From positions 248,001 through 312,000 of the forward strand of contig NZ_LFLS01000002.1 in assembly GCF_001189915.1 (NCBI RefSeq): DNA of 64,000 nt, read 5' to 3'. The notes beneath the pieces were generated by a model, which was given only the letters and a program-made list of their open reading frames with translations, made no database searches and had not been told where the DNA came from. The position numbers and the translations under genes are program-made. This stretch comes from Herbaspirillum autotrophicum (GTDB lineage Bacteria > Pseudomonadota > Gammaproteobacteria > Burkholderiales > Burkholderiaceae_D). Shown one piece after another: positions 1 through 8,600 of this stretch (position 1 is its first letter; each line of letters starts with the position of its first letter).

Positions 1-116
1 TTCTTGTGGCGCGATTGAACAAGAAAAGTGGGAGACAGCACACGCGGAGATGGTCAGCCATCTTCCGTAAAAACAGCCGCAGCAGCGCACGAACATCATG
101 CACATGCTTGCCGTAA

Positions 117-133
117 TGCACCAAGGTCGGGCA
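117..133 (+). promoter_or_regulatory. Possible NtrC-like enhancer site
   Basis: TGCACC, five bases, then CGGGCA. The left half matches the NtrC consensus TGCACC-N5-GGTGCA fully and the right half at 4 of 6 positions. It lies about 60 bases upstream of the sigma-54 promoter, an acceptable enhancer position. A single imperfect site is weak evidence. Confidence 0.3.
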
Positions 134-193
134 TTTTGACGTCATTTGCCTGATTTATTTCACAAAAATACCGCTTATTTGAGGAAAACCGGC

Positions 194-209
194 TGGCATG
201 AAGTTTGCT
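194..209 (+). promoter_or_regulatory. Sigma-54 (RpoN) -24/-12 promoter
   Basis: TGGCATG, four bases, then TTGCT: one mismatch from the consensus TGGCACG-N4-TTGCW. The GG and GC doublets are separated by the required 10 bases. It lies 83 bases before the start codon of the amino-acid transporter operon, giving a predicted leader of about 70 nt. Sigma-54 control fits nitrogen-regulated amino-acid uptake. The match is read directly from the sequence; activity is inferred. Confidence 0.7.
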
Positions 210-291
210 CAATAAAACAAGCAGCAAGGTGGCCTGACCACATGACAATTTGCCAGTCCAGTAATTCATCGATTCAGATTCAGGAAAGCAC

Positions 292-1017
292 ATGCTATCA
301 CTACAGAATGTCTCCAAATGGTACGGTGCCTTTCAGGTACTCGATACCTGCTCGCTCAACATCAAGCAAGGTGAAGTGGTTGTGGTTTGCGGCCCTTCCG
401 GTTCCGGCAAATCAACCCTGATCAAAACCATCAATGGCCTGGAATCGCATCAACAGGGAAGCATTACCGTCGACGGCACCGCCGTCGTGCAAGATGCAAA
501 AACCTTGTGTCAGCTGCGGGCGCGGGTTGGCATGGTATTCCAGCATTTCGAATTGTTTCCGCATCTGACGGTACTGGAAAACCTGACGCTGGCACAGATC
601 AAGGTATTGGGCCGCAATCAGACTGATGCTGCCAGGAATGCGCTGGCCCTGCTGGAACGGGTGCGCTTGCAGGCACAGGCGGAAAAATATCCGTCGCAAC
701 TCTCCGGCGGCCAGCAGCAACGGGTGGCGATTGCCCGCGCCCTGTGCATGAATCCGGTCGTCATGCTGTTTGATGAACCGACTTCGGCGCTGGACCCGGA
801 AATGGTCAACGAAGTATTGGAAGTCATGACCGAACTGGCCAATGAAAACATGACCATGGTCTGCGTCACGCATGAAATGGGCTTCGCGCGCCGGGTATCG
901 GACCGCGTGGTGTTCATGGATCGCGGCGCGATTGTCGAAGACCGCCCGACCCAGGATTTCTTCAGCGCGCCGCAAACCGACCGCGCACGTGATTTCCTGC
1001 AACAGATTTTGCACTGA
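292..1017 (+). CDS. Polar amino-acid ABC transporter, ATP-binding protein (GlnQ/GltL type)
   Basis: This 241-residue cytoplasmic ATPase powers an amino-acid importer. Walker [10 protein letters not shown] is at residues 34-42, the Q-loop [11 protein letters not shown] at about 81-91, the signature LSGGQQQR at 137-144, and Walker B with the catalytic pair DE at about 156-162, followed by TSALDPE. Length and motifs are typical of the GlnQ/HisP/ArtP family. The ATG has a Shine-Dalgarno sequence AGGAA at 282-286. It is the first gene of a four-gene operon with a binding protein and two permeases, preceded by a sigma-54 promoter. The family is certain. The substrate (glutamate/glutamine, another polar amino acid, or a related compound) cannot be told from sequence. 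Confidence 0.95.
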   Translation: MLSLQNVSKWYGAFQVLDTCSLNIKQGEVVVVCGPSGSGKSTLIKTINGLESHQQGSITVDGTAVVQDAKTLCQLRARVGMVFQHFELFPHLTVLENLTLAQIKVLGRNQTDAARNALALLERVRLQAQAEKYPSQLSGGQQQRVAIARALCMNPVVMLFDEPTSALDPEMVNEVLEVMTELANENMTMVCVTHEMGFARRVSDRVVFMDRGAIVEDRPTQDFFSAPQTDRARDFLQQILH

Positions 1018-1095
1018 CTCCGGCATTGCACTTTGTATCGTGATTTGTCTTAACGCCGTTCTTACTTCACCTCTTTCAATTGAACAGGACCTCTT

Positions 1096-1911
1096 ATGAA
1101 AACCGTAGCCACTTCCGCCCGCCGCCGCATGTTCCTTGCCCGCACCGCCGCCAGTCTGGCGATGGTCGCAGCCGGCGCCGGCTATTCCTGGTCGGCGCAT
1201 GCCGACACCCTGCAAAACGTGACTTCCAGCGGCGTGTTGAAAATCGGCGTGTTTCAGGATTACCCGCCGTTCGGTTCGGTCGGCACCGACATGAAACCGC
1301 GCGGCTTCGACGTCGATTTTGCCGAAGTCCTCGGTAAAGGTCTGGGCGTGAAAGTGGAACTGATTCCGGTCACCGGCGCCAACCGCATCGCTTATCTGAC
1401 CGACCGCAAACTGGACATGCTGATGTCGGTCGGCCAGACCCCGGCGCGTGAAAAGATTCTCGACTTCAGCGCCGCCTATGCGCCCTACTACATCGCCGTT
1501 TATGGTCCGCCAGCGCTGGCCGTCAAGGATCCGGCCGGTCTGGTGGGCAAGCGTATCGCCACTGCCGGCGGCACCAACGAAGACATGAGCCTGGTCAAGG
1601 TCGCGCCGCCGGAAGCCGTGATCAAGCGTTTCGATGACCAGAGCGGCGCCATCTCGGCCTACTTTGCCGGTCAGGTTGACCTGATTTCGCTGGGCGGCGA
1701 CGTTGCCCGCAAATTGCGCGCGCCCAATCCGAAGGTCGCGCTCGATGAAAAATTCAAGCTGATGAATTCGCCAATGCACATGGCCTACAACAAAGGCGAA
1801 ACCCGTCTCAAGGAAAAACTCGACGTGATCGTCGGCCAGGCCCTCAAGGATGGCACGCTCAACAGCATTTCCCTGAAGTGGCTTGGCGGTCCGCTGCCAG
1901 GCTCGCTGTGA
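1096..1911 (+). CDS. Amino-acid ABC transporter, periplasmic substrate-binding protein
   Basis: This 271-residue protein has an N-terminal export signal with a twin-arginine-like motif (RRRMFLA at residues 9-15), an Ala-rich hydrophobic stretch and a likely cleavage after SAHA near residue 36. That suggests Tat export, although Sec cannot be excluded. The mature part is a type II periplasmic binding fold of the SBP_bac_3 family: GVLKIGVFQDYPPFG near the start, then GFDVDFAEVLGKGLGV and the DLLMSVG-like segment LDMLMSVGQTPAREK. It would deliver its ligand to the two permeases encoded next. It follows the ATPase gene after a 78-base gap. Specificity is unknown. Confidence 0.93.
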   Translation: MKTVATSARRRMFLARTAASLAMVAAGAGYSWSAHADTLQNVTSSGVLKIGVFQDYPPFGSVGTDMKPRGFDVDFAEVLGKGLGVKVELIPVTGANRIAYLTDRKLDMLMSVGQTPAREKILDFSAAYAPYYIAVYGPPALAVKDPAGLVGKRIATAGGTNEDMSLVKVAPPEAVIKRFDDQSGAISAYFAGQVDLISLGGDVARKLRAPNPKVALDEKFKLMNSPMHMAYNKGETRLKEKLDVIVGQALKDGTLNSISLKWLGGPLPGSL

Positions 1912-1918
1912 GGCTGAC

Positions 1919-2584
1919 ATGTATGTAATGGATTTTTCCGCGCTGGAAGAATACGCCATCCTGTTCCTGCGCGGCGCCGGCATGACACTCTGGCTCACGG
2001 CCGTCTCCAGCGCTTGCGGTATCGCGCTGGGGCTGGCCGGCGCCCGCTTGTCGACCAGCGGCGGCAAATGGGTGCGCGGCTTCATCGCCAGCTATGTCGA
2101 GGTGATCCGCAACACACCCTTTCTGATCCAGATGTTCGTGATTTTTTTCGGCTTCCCCTTGCTCGGCATTCAGATCAGCGAATGGTGGGCGGCATTTCTG
2201 GCCATGACCATCAACATCGCCGCCTATGCCAGTGAAATCCTGCGCGCCGGCGTGATCGCGGTCTCGGTCAATCAGATGCGGGCCGGACTGGCGCTCGGCA
2301 TGTCGAGCATGCAAACCTTTCTGCATGTGGTGTTGCCGCAAGCGATTGCCAAGGTGTATCCGGCGCTCAAGAGCCAGATTCTGCTGATGATGCTGGCCTC
2401 GGCAGTGATTTCGCAAATTTCGGTGCGCGATCTGACCTATGAAGCCAATTTCATTCAGGGCCGTACCTTCCGCGCGTTTGAGGTGTACATGCTGACTGCG
2501 GCGATTTATCTGGCGTTGTCGTTTTTGGTCACGCAGGTGCTGGACCGGTTTGCCAAAAAATCGTTAAAAGGAAGCAAGGCATGA
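1919..2584 (+). CDS. Amino-acid ABC transporter permease (HisM/GlnP type), first subunit
   Basis: This 221-residue inner-membrane permease has about five hydrophobic segments. The EAA-type loop contacting the ATPase is around EILRAGVIAVSVNQMRAG and the following GLALGMS stretch. The segment EVIRNTPFLIQMFVIFFGFPLLG is typical of the His/Glu/Gln/Arg permease family. I place the start at the ATG at 1919, just after the binding-protein stop, because GAGG at 1910-1913 gives good spacing. A longer in-frame reading from 1883 would overlap the preceding gene. Its stop overlaps the next start (ATGA), so translation is probably coupled to the partner permease. Confidence 0.93.
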   Translation: MYVMDFSALEEYAILFLRGAGMTLWLTAVSSACGIALGLAGARLSTSGGKWVRGFIASYVEVIRNTPFLIQMFVIFFGFPLLGIQISEWWAAFLAMTINIAAYASEILRAGVIAVSVNQMRAGLALGMSSMQTFLHVVLPQAIAKVYPALKSQILLMMLASAVISQISVRDLTYEANFIQGRTFRAFEVYMLTAAIYLALSFLVTQVLDRFAKKSLKGSKA

Positions 2585-3237
2585 GTGAGTTTTCGTTCTG
2601 GGATATTTTCAGCAATCTGGTGCTGGCAGCGCGCTGGACCATCGTACTGTCGCTGGTGGCATTTGTCGGCGGCGCGGTGGTGGCAGTGGCGCTGCTGCTG
2701 GCCAAGCTCAGTTCGCAGCGCTGGATACGGCTGCTGGTCGATACCTGGATCAAGCTGCTGCAAGGCTCGCCGTTGCTGATCCTGCTGTTCATGGGATTTT
2801 TCGGCTTGCCGCTGCTGGGCGTGCATGTCACCGCATGGATGGCCGCAGTAGTGATTCTGATTGCCTATACCAGCGCCTTTCTGGCAGATATCTGGCATGG
2901 CAGCATCGTCGCCATTTCACGCGGCCAATGGGCCGCCGCCGCCAGTCTCGGCCTGACCACGCGCCAGCAGTTCATCAGCGTGATCATGCCGCAGGCAGCC
3001 CGGATCGCGACGCCACCGACAGTCGGCTTTCTGGTACAGGTAGTGAAAAATACCTCGCTCACCTCGATCATCGGCTTTGTTGAACTGAGCCGCACCGGCG
3101 CCATGCTCAACAATGTCACGTTCGAACCGTTCCCGATCTACATGAGCGTGGCAGTCATCTACTTCGTGATCTGTTTCCCGATGACGTATTCATCGCGGAT
3201 ACTGGAACGTCATCTGGCCAAGGGCAGCGCGCATTGA
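2581..3237 (+). CDS. Amino-acid ABC transporter permease, second subunit
   Basis: This 218-residue polytopic membrane protein is of the same family as its upstream neighbour. It carries LLQGSPLLILLFMGFFGLPLLG, the counterpart of the paired permease's NTPFLIQ segment, and an EAA-like loop around ADIWHGSIVAISRGQWAAAASLG. With the preceding permease it should form a heterodimeric channel. It begins inside the stop codon of that gene (ATGA overlap) and is the last gene of the transporter operon. A convergent regulator gene follows after 61 bases, and I see no strong terminator between them. Confidence 0.93.
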   Translation: MSEFSFWDIFSNLVLAARWTIVLSLVAFVGGAVVAVALLLAKLSSQRWIRLLVDTWIKLLQGSPLLILLFMGFFGLPLLGVHVTAWMAAVVILIAYTSAFLADIWHGSIVAISRGQWAAAASLGLTTRQQFISVIMPQAARIATPPTVGFLVQVVKNTSLTSIIGFVELSRTGAMLNNVTFEPFPIYMSVAVIYFVICFPMTYSSRILERHLAKGSAH

Positions 3238-3298
3238 GCCGGCTGTGGCCGCCTTGCGGTTGGCCGCCACGAACCCGTTCTGCTGCCGCGCTAGAATC

Positions 3299-4033
3299 TC
3301 AGGCCGGCAGCAGCCGGTCATATTCCCTTTTCACCACCGCATAACATTCGCAGGTGCGGCGTTCCAGCCCGGTCCGGTCCAGCACCGTGATGTGACCGCG
3401 GTGATAGCGAATCAGGCCGGCGTCCTGCAAATGCCCGGCGGCTTCTGTCACACTCTCGCGCCGCACGCCGAGCATGTTGGCAATCAATTCCTGCGTCATG
3501 CTGAGTTGCGGCGAATCGATCCGGTCCAGACTCAGCAGCAGCCAGCGGCATAATTGCTGATCGAGTGAATGATGGCGGTTGCACACGGCGGTTTGTGCCA
3601 TCTGCGTCAGCAGCGCCTGGGTATAGCGCAGCAACAGATGCAATACCGGACCGGCCTGATTGAATTCCTGCAACATCACATCGCCACGCAACCGGTATGC
3701 CTGCCCGGCGTTCTGGATCACGGCCCGGCTCGGGGTCGATTCGCCGCCCATGAACAAGGACACCCCCACCAGCCCTTCCCGGCCCACCACGGCAATTTCT
3801 GCCGACGCCCCGTCTTCCAGTACATACAGCAGCGAGACGATGGCGTTGAGCGGAAAGTACACATGACTGAGTTTGCTGCCGGACTCGTACAGCACCGCAC
3901 CGAGCGGCATATCCACCCGTTCCAGTTGCGGCAGCCAGCGCGCCATTTCAGCCTGCGGCAGGGCTGCCAGCAAGCGGTTTTGACGCGGATCGTGAGGTTG
4001 CATCATGCGCGGCTCCGTCACTGTCAGGGGCAA
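3299..4033 (-). CDS. Crp/Fnr-family transcriptional regulator (no Fe-S cysteine cluster)
   Basis: This 244-residue protein has an N-terminal cyclic-nucleotide-binding-like beta-roll (about residues 25-130) and a C-terminal winged helix with QELIANMLGVRRESVTEAAGHLQDAG as helix-turn-helix. The N-terminus lacks the four-cysteine iron-sulfur cluster of true FNR, and the recognition helix (RRESVTEA) differs from the FNR ExxSR type. It is therefore unlikely to be the factor that reads the FNR boxes later in this window. A later start at 4006 or 4003 (MMQPHDPRQ) is also possible. It is divergent from the slipin gene, so control of that gene or of itself is a reasonable guess. The effector is unknown. 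Confidence 0.88.
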   Translation of the reverse strand: MPLTVTEPRMMQPHDPRQNRLLAALPQAEMARWLPQLERVDMPLGAVLYESGSKLSHVYFPLNAIVSLLYVLEDGASAEIAVVGREGLVGVSLFMGGESTPSRAVIQNAGQAYRLRGDVMLQEFNQAGPVLHLLLRYTQALLTQMAQTAVCNRHHSLDQQLCRWLLLSLDRIDSPQLSMTQELIANMLGVRRESVTEAAGHLQDAGLIRYHRGHITVLDRTGLERRTCECYAVVKREYDRLLPA

Positions 4034-4140
4034 CTGCTTGCGCTATGTGAGGTGGCGTACAGACAAGGGGTCCGGTTTGGCGCATAGCTTGGGCATCCAT
4101 GTTGCATTGATCGTATCACTTTTTGAAAGTGAGCCTTACC

Positions 4141-5013
4141 ATGAACCAGATCACTTCTGCCATCGTTGCCTTATTTGCAGCGCTGGGCGCATTTGCCGTG
4201 ATGTCGGGGCATCCGGTCGCCGGCGCCGTGTCGGCCGCCATCGCCGTCATCGTCATGCTGTCGCTGAAAATGGCCAATACCTGGGAAAAATTCGTCATCT
4301 TGCGGGCCGGCAAGTTGCACGCCGTCAAGGGTCCCGGTTTGTTCGGGATCATCCCGGTGGTCGACAATATCGTCGCCATCATCGATGAACGGATTCAAAC
4401 CACCGCCTTCAATGCCGAACAGGCGCTGACGCGCGATACCGTGCCGGTGAATGTCGATGCCGTGATTTTCTGGCATGTGCATGACGCCCAGAAAGCGGCA
4501 CTGGCCATCACCAATTTCCAGCAGGCCATTGATCGCGTGGCGCAAACCTCGTTGCGCGAAATGATCGGTTCCTCGATGCTGGCGGCCTTGCTGTCGGAGC
4601 GCAAGCAAGCCGATCTGCAATTGTGCGAAAGCATTGGCAAAAAAACCATCGCCTGGGGCATCACCGTGGGCTCGGTCGAAATCCGCGATGTCGCCATTCC
4701 GGTTGCGCTGCAAGACGCCATGTCGCGTCAGGCGCAGGCCGAACGCGAGAAACAGGCCCGCATCATCCTCGGCTCGGCCGAAGCGGAAATCGCCGGCAAG
4801 TTCGTGGCGGCAGCAAAAATCTATGCCGGCCAACCGGCGGCGCTGCAATTGCGGGCGATGAACATCATTTATGAAACCACCAAGGAACGCGGCACCACCA
4901 TCCTGATTCCGAGCTCGATGGTCGACAGCATGAACCCGGCTGCCGCCGTTGCCGTCTCGCTGGCAACCCAGACCGGCGCAGTCCATGCGGCCGGCGTGGA
5001 GCCGGTGCATTGA
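4141..5013 (+). CDS. Slipin / stomatin-like SPFH (band 7) membrane protein
   Basis: This 290-residue protein has two short hydrophobic segments at the N-terminus (about residues 1-45), then a band 7 domain beginning around WEKFVILRAGKLHAVKGPGLFGIIP and continuing through ERIQTTAFNAEQALTRDTVPVNVDAVIFWHV. An Ala/Gln/Glu-rich region such as SRQAQAEREKQARIILGSAEAEIAGKF follows, typical of slipins that oligomerise on membranes. The ATG at 4141 has GTGAG at 4129-4133 as ribosome site, whereas an in-frame TTG at 4123 has none. No NfeD protease-like partner is encoded beside it. A small basic gene follows at once. The cellular role is probably membrane-domain scaffolding, by family. Confidence 0.9.
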   Translation: MNQITSAIVALFAALGAFAVMSGHPVAGAVSAAIAVIVMLSLKMANTWEKFVILRAGKLHAVKGPGLFGIIPVVDNIVAIIDERIQTTAFNAEQALTRDTVPVNVDAVIFWHVHDAQKAALAITNFQQAIDRVAQTSLREMIGSSMLAALLSERKQADLQLCESIGKKTIAWGITVGSVEIRDVAIPVALQDAMSRQAQAEREKQARIILGSAEAEIAGKFVAAAKIYAGQPAALQLRAMNIIYETTKERGTTILIPSSMVDSMNPAAAVAVSLATQTGAVHAAGVEPVH

Positions 5014-5042
5014 GCATTGTTGACGTACAACCGGAGCACACC

Positions 5043-5219
5043 ATGAAATCAGGCACCAGGAGTCATCACTTCAAGAAAATGCCGGCGGCAATCAGCGATC
5101 TGGTCGCCGAAGGCGGCCATGTATTGAGTTCCGATGATGAAGCCGTCGGCTGCCGTGCGCGCGAAGCCAAACTGCGCTCGCACAGCGTGATCCGCAAAAG
5201 CCATGATCGCAAGCGTTAG
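5043..5219 (+). CDS. Small basic hypothetical protein (58 aa)
   Basis: This is a short 58-residue protein with many Lys, Arg and His residues at both ends (MKSGTRSHHFKKMP... and ...RKSHDRKR) and an acidic middle (SSDDEAV). It has no membrane segment or signal peptide. I choose the ATG at 5043, which has GGAGC about 6 bases upstream, over a TTG at 5010 that would overlap the slipin stop codon. It sits 29 bases after slipin and may be co-transcribed with it. I do not recognise the family. The ribosome site and position favour a real gene, but a short spurious frame cannot be excluded. Confidence 0.5.
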   Translation: MKSGTRSHHFKKMPAAISDLVAEGGHVLSSDDEAVGCRAREAKLRSHSVIRKSHDRKR

Positions 5220-5607
5220 CCGCTGACACGGTCCGGCGCTGACATGCATCGGCTGCAGGCCTGCCTGCGGCCGATTGTTGCGTGCCAACCGGCAGCGCCG
5301 GGAGCCGTGGTAGACTGGGCCTTCAATTTTTAGCTGGAAAAAACGTAGAAGCTGTTGAAGCATGGTTCCGAAAGCGCCAGTTCAGTCTTCAATTCTTCGT
5401 GTTTGCGTTGCCGGTGTATTCCTTCGAATCGACCCGCGACCCACGCTCCTCCTAAGTGCAGTCCTGCACTACCCATTTTCCGCTGCAGCCGTTGCAGCAT
5501 TTTCAACACTCGACTGATCGCCCGGGCTGAACGCCACGGCGATCCGTTGTTGTTTATCTCCGTTTGCGCTGCGGCAGCCGGCCGCGCGCAGCAACCGAAA
5601 GTCAGAC
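5220..5607. other. Intergenic region with hairpin, upstream of the glucan synthase
   Basis: This is 388 bases without a convincing gene. At 5248-5275 a 12-bp stem (one G-T wobble) with a CCTG loop could end transcription of the slipin pair, but it lacks a run of T. The remainder presumably contains the promoter and a long leader for the glucan synthase. No clear -35/-10 pair stands out. Confidence 0.5.
5248..5275 (+). terminator. Hairpin, possible terminator lacking a U-tract
   Basis: ATCGGCTGCAGG and CCTGCGGCCGAT pair over 12 positions (one G-T) around the loop CCTG. It is 29 bases after the small basic gene. No T-run follows, so it could be a Rho-related or processing hairpin rather than an intrinsic terminator. 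Confidence 0.4.
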
Positions 5608-8600
5608 TTGAAACTGGACAGCCTCTTCCTGCGCGCTCATGTGGTCGCCCTGAAAAACCTCCTGAATGGCAGCCGTACGCGGGCCATCACGCCAAGCCAG
5701 GAGTTGCCGCTGCGGGCTGAATTGTTCAGCGCCCAGCAGATGGAGCAACACGGCAAGGTGCTGGCCAAGGCCCACAAGCTCGATACCGAACGCGGCGACA
5801 ATCATTTGCTGGCACGACTGGCGGACAATGAAAAGGTCATCTTTCAGGCCAGCAACAGTCTGACCGACGCCATCAAGGCCGGTCGTCAGGTAACGCCGGC
5901 AGCCGAATGGCTGCTCGACAATTTCTATCTGATCGAAGAACAGATCCGCACTGCACGCCGCCATCTGCCCAAGAACTACAGCAAGGAATTGCCGCGTCTG
6001 CTGCAAGGCAGCTCGGCCGGCCGGCCACGGGTCTATGACATCGCACTGGAAACCATTTCGCACGGCGATGGCCGCGTCGACCCGGAAAGCCTGTCGCGCT
6101 TTGTCGCCTCGTATCAGCAAATCACCATGCTGGAACTGGGCGAGTTGTGGGCCATTCCGATCATGCTGCGATTGGCGCTGATCGAGAATCTGCGCCGTGT
6201 GGCGGCCCGTCTGGCAACCACCCGCATCAGCCGCAATCTGGCCCACGTCTGGGCCGACAACATGTCCGACGCCGCCGAGAAAGATCCCAGCAAGCTGATT
6301 TTGCTGGTGGCCGACATGGCCCGTTCCGATCCGCCGATGGACAGTTCCTTCGTGGCCGAACTGGTGCGCCGCCTGCAAGGCAAAGGCCCGGCGCTGAGTT
6401 TGCCGCTGACCTGGCTGTCGCAACATCTGGCCGCCGCCGGTGAAACCATCGACCGCCTGGTGCACTTCGAGACCCAGCAACAAGCGGCGGATCAGGTATC
6501 GATCAGCAACAGCATCGGCAGCTTGCGCTTCCTCGGTTCGATGGATTGGCGCGAATTCGTCGAAACCATGAGCATGGCCGAACAAATCCTCAGGCAGGAT
6601 CCGGGCGACGCCTACCTGCGCATGGATTTTGCAACCCGCGATCAATACCGTCACGTGGTGGAAAAGATTGCCCGCAACAGTACCCAGACCGAACCCGCCA
6701 TCGCCGCGCACGCCCTGCGGCTGGCGACCGACGCTGCTGCTACCCGGGGCAGCGCCGACCGCCGCGCCCATGTCGGCTACTACCTGATCGGCAACGGTCT
6801 GCCGCAACTGGAACAGGCCGCCGCATTCCAACCCGATTGGCAGCAACGCTTGCGCAACACCGTGCGTAGCGCACCGCTGGCGGTCTATCTCGGCAGCATC
6901 TTGCTGCTGACCCTGCTTGGCACCACCGGCGTGGCCCTCAAAGCCTGGAACCTCGGCGCCGAAAACTGGTTGCTGGCGCTGGTGACTATCGCGGCGCTGA
7001 TCAGCAGCAGTCAATTGGCGCTGGCGCTGGTGAACTGGGCCGCAACGCTGGTGGTGCTGCCGCATCCGTTGCCGCGCATGGATTTTTCCGAAGGCATCCC
7101 GCGCCATGCACGGACGCTGGCGGTAGTGCCGTCGATGTTGTTCAGCACAGACAATATCGATAGCCTGATCGACACCATGGAAGTGCATTTCCTCGCCAAT
7201 CGCGATGACAATCTGCGCTTTTGCCTGTTGACCGATTTCGCCGATGCCGCCACCGAAAGCACGCCTGCCGATGGGCCGCTGCTGGCACACGCGCAGGCGG
7301 GCGTGCACGCCTTGAACGCTAAATATCAACGCCCCGGCGGCGACTATTTCTTCTTGCTGCACCGGCCCCGCCGCTGGAATCCGCAAGAAGGCGCGTGGAT
7401 GGGACAAGAGCGCAAGCGCGGCAAGCTGGGCGATCTCAATGCGCTGTTGTGCGGCGCCACCGCTGCCGCGCATGCCTTTTGCGCCGCCAGCGGCGATCTC
7501 GATAGCCTGCTCAATATCCGCTACGTGATCACGCTCGATACCGATACCGAATTGCCGCGCGATGCGGCCCGCAGTTTTGTCGCGACCATGGCCCATCCGC
7601 TCAACCGCGCCGTGGTTGATGTCGTGCGCGGCCGGGTGTGCGAGGGGTATGGCATTCTGCAACCGCGCGTGGCGGTCAGCCTGCCGGGCAGTCAGGCTTC
7701 GCGCTACGAATTGCTGTGCGGCGGCGAAACCGGGATCGATCCTTATACCCGCACCGTATCCGACGTCTATCAGGATTTGTTCGGCGAAGGTTCCTTCATC
7801 GGCAAGGGCATTTACGACGTTCAGGTATTCGAACAGGTACTGCACGGCCGCATGCCGGAAAACCGCATCCTCAGCCATGATTTGCTGGAAGGCTGTTATG
7901 TGCGCGCCGGTTTGCTCAGCGACGCCCAACTGCACGAACAATATCCGTCACGCTACAGCACCGACATCAGCCGCCGCCATCGCTGGATACGCGGCGACTG
8001 GCAAATTGCCTCATGGTTGCTGCCGTGGGTACCGGGGCCGCGCGGCCACGGCGCAACAGACGATGGAAAGATCACGCGCCAGCGCAATCCGCTGTCGGCG
8101 CTGTCACGCTGGAAACTGTTCGACAATCTGCGCCGCAGCATGGTGCCGATTGCCCTGACCACCTTGCTGGTGACCGGCTGGACCGCATTGCCGGCAGCCT
8201 GGTTCTGGAGCCTGACGGCGCTGGCGGTATTGCTGGTGCCGGCGCTGTGCGCGCTGACCGTCAATCTGCTGCGCAAACCGCCGGATGTCCTGTTGCGCCA
8301 ACATATTGCAGCCCTGTTGAAAGCGACCCGGCAACATTTGCTGCATCTGTTCCTGAATCTGAGCTTCCTGCCTTACGAAGCGGCCAGCAATCTGGATGCC
8401 ATCGTGCGCACCCAATGGCGGGTCGTGGTGACCCGCAAAAAGCTGCTGGAATGGACCTCCTCTGCCGAAGCCAGCCTGCTCGACAAACATGGCCTGCCGG
8501 CCAGTTTCGTGGTCATGTGGCCGGCGCCGGTACTGGCCTTCGCCACCGCCCTGGCGCTGGTGGTGTACCAGCCCGGTGCGCTCTATGCAGCTTTGCCGAT

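Noticed and set aside
1-291. Short frames on both strands at the window start
   Set aside because: They overlap the sigma-54 promoter and leader of the transporter operon and have no ribosome sites.
412-2085. 557-codon minus-strand frame over the amino-acid transporter
   Set aside because: Runs antisense through three well-supported transporter genes and shows no recognisable domain.
3299-4033. The Crp/Fnr-type protein as the oxygen sensor for the FNR boxes
   Set aside because: It lacks the N-terminal cysteine cluster and the FNR-type recognition helix; a separate FNR/ANR must be encoded elsewhere.
4106-4120. TTGATCGTATCAC as an FNR box before slipin
   Set aside because: The half sites TGAT and ATCA are separated by 3 bases, not 4, and the right outer base does not fit, so it is not a valid FNR site.
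5602-7941. 779-codon open frame on the minus strand inside the glucan synthase gene
   Set aside because: Antisense shadow of a GC-rich gene; its translation is His/Gln/Arg-rich with no family features, while the plus strand encodes clear NdvB motifs.
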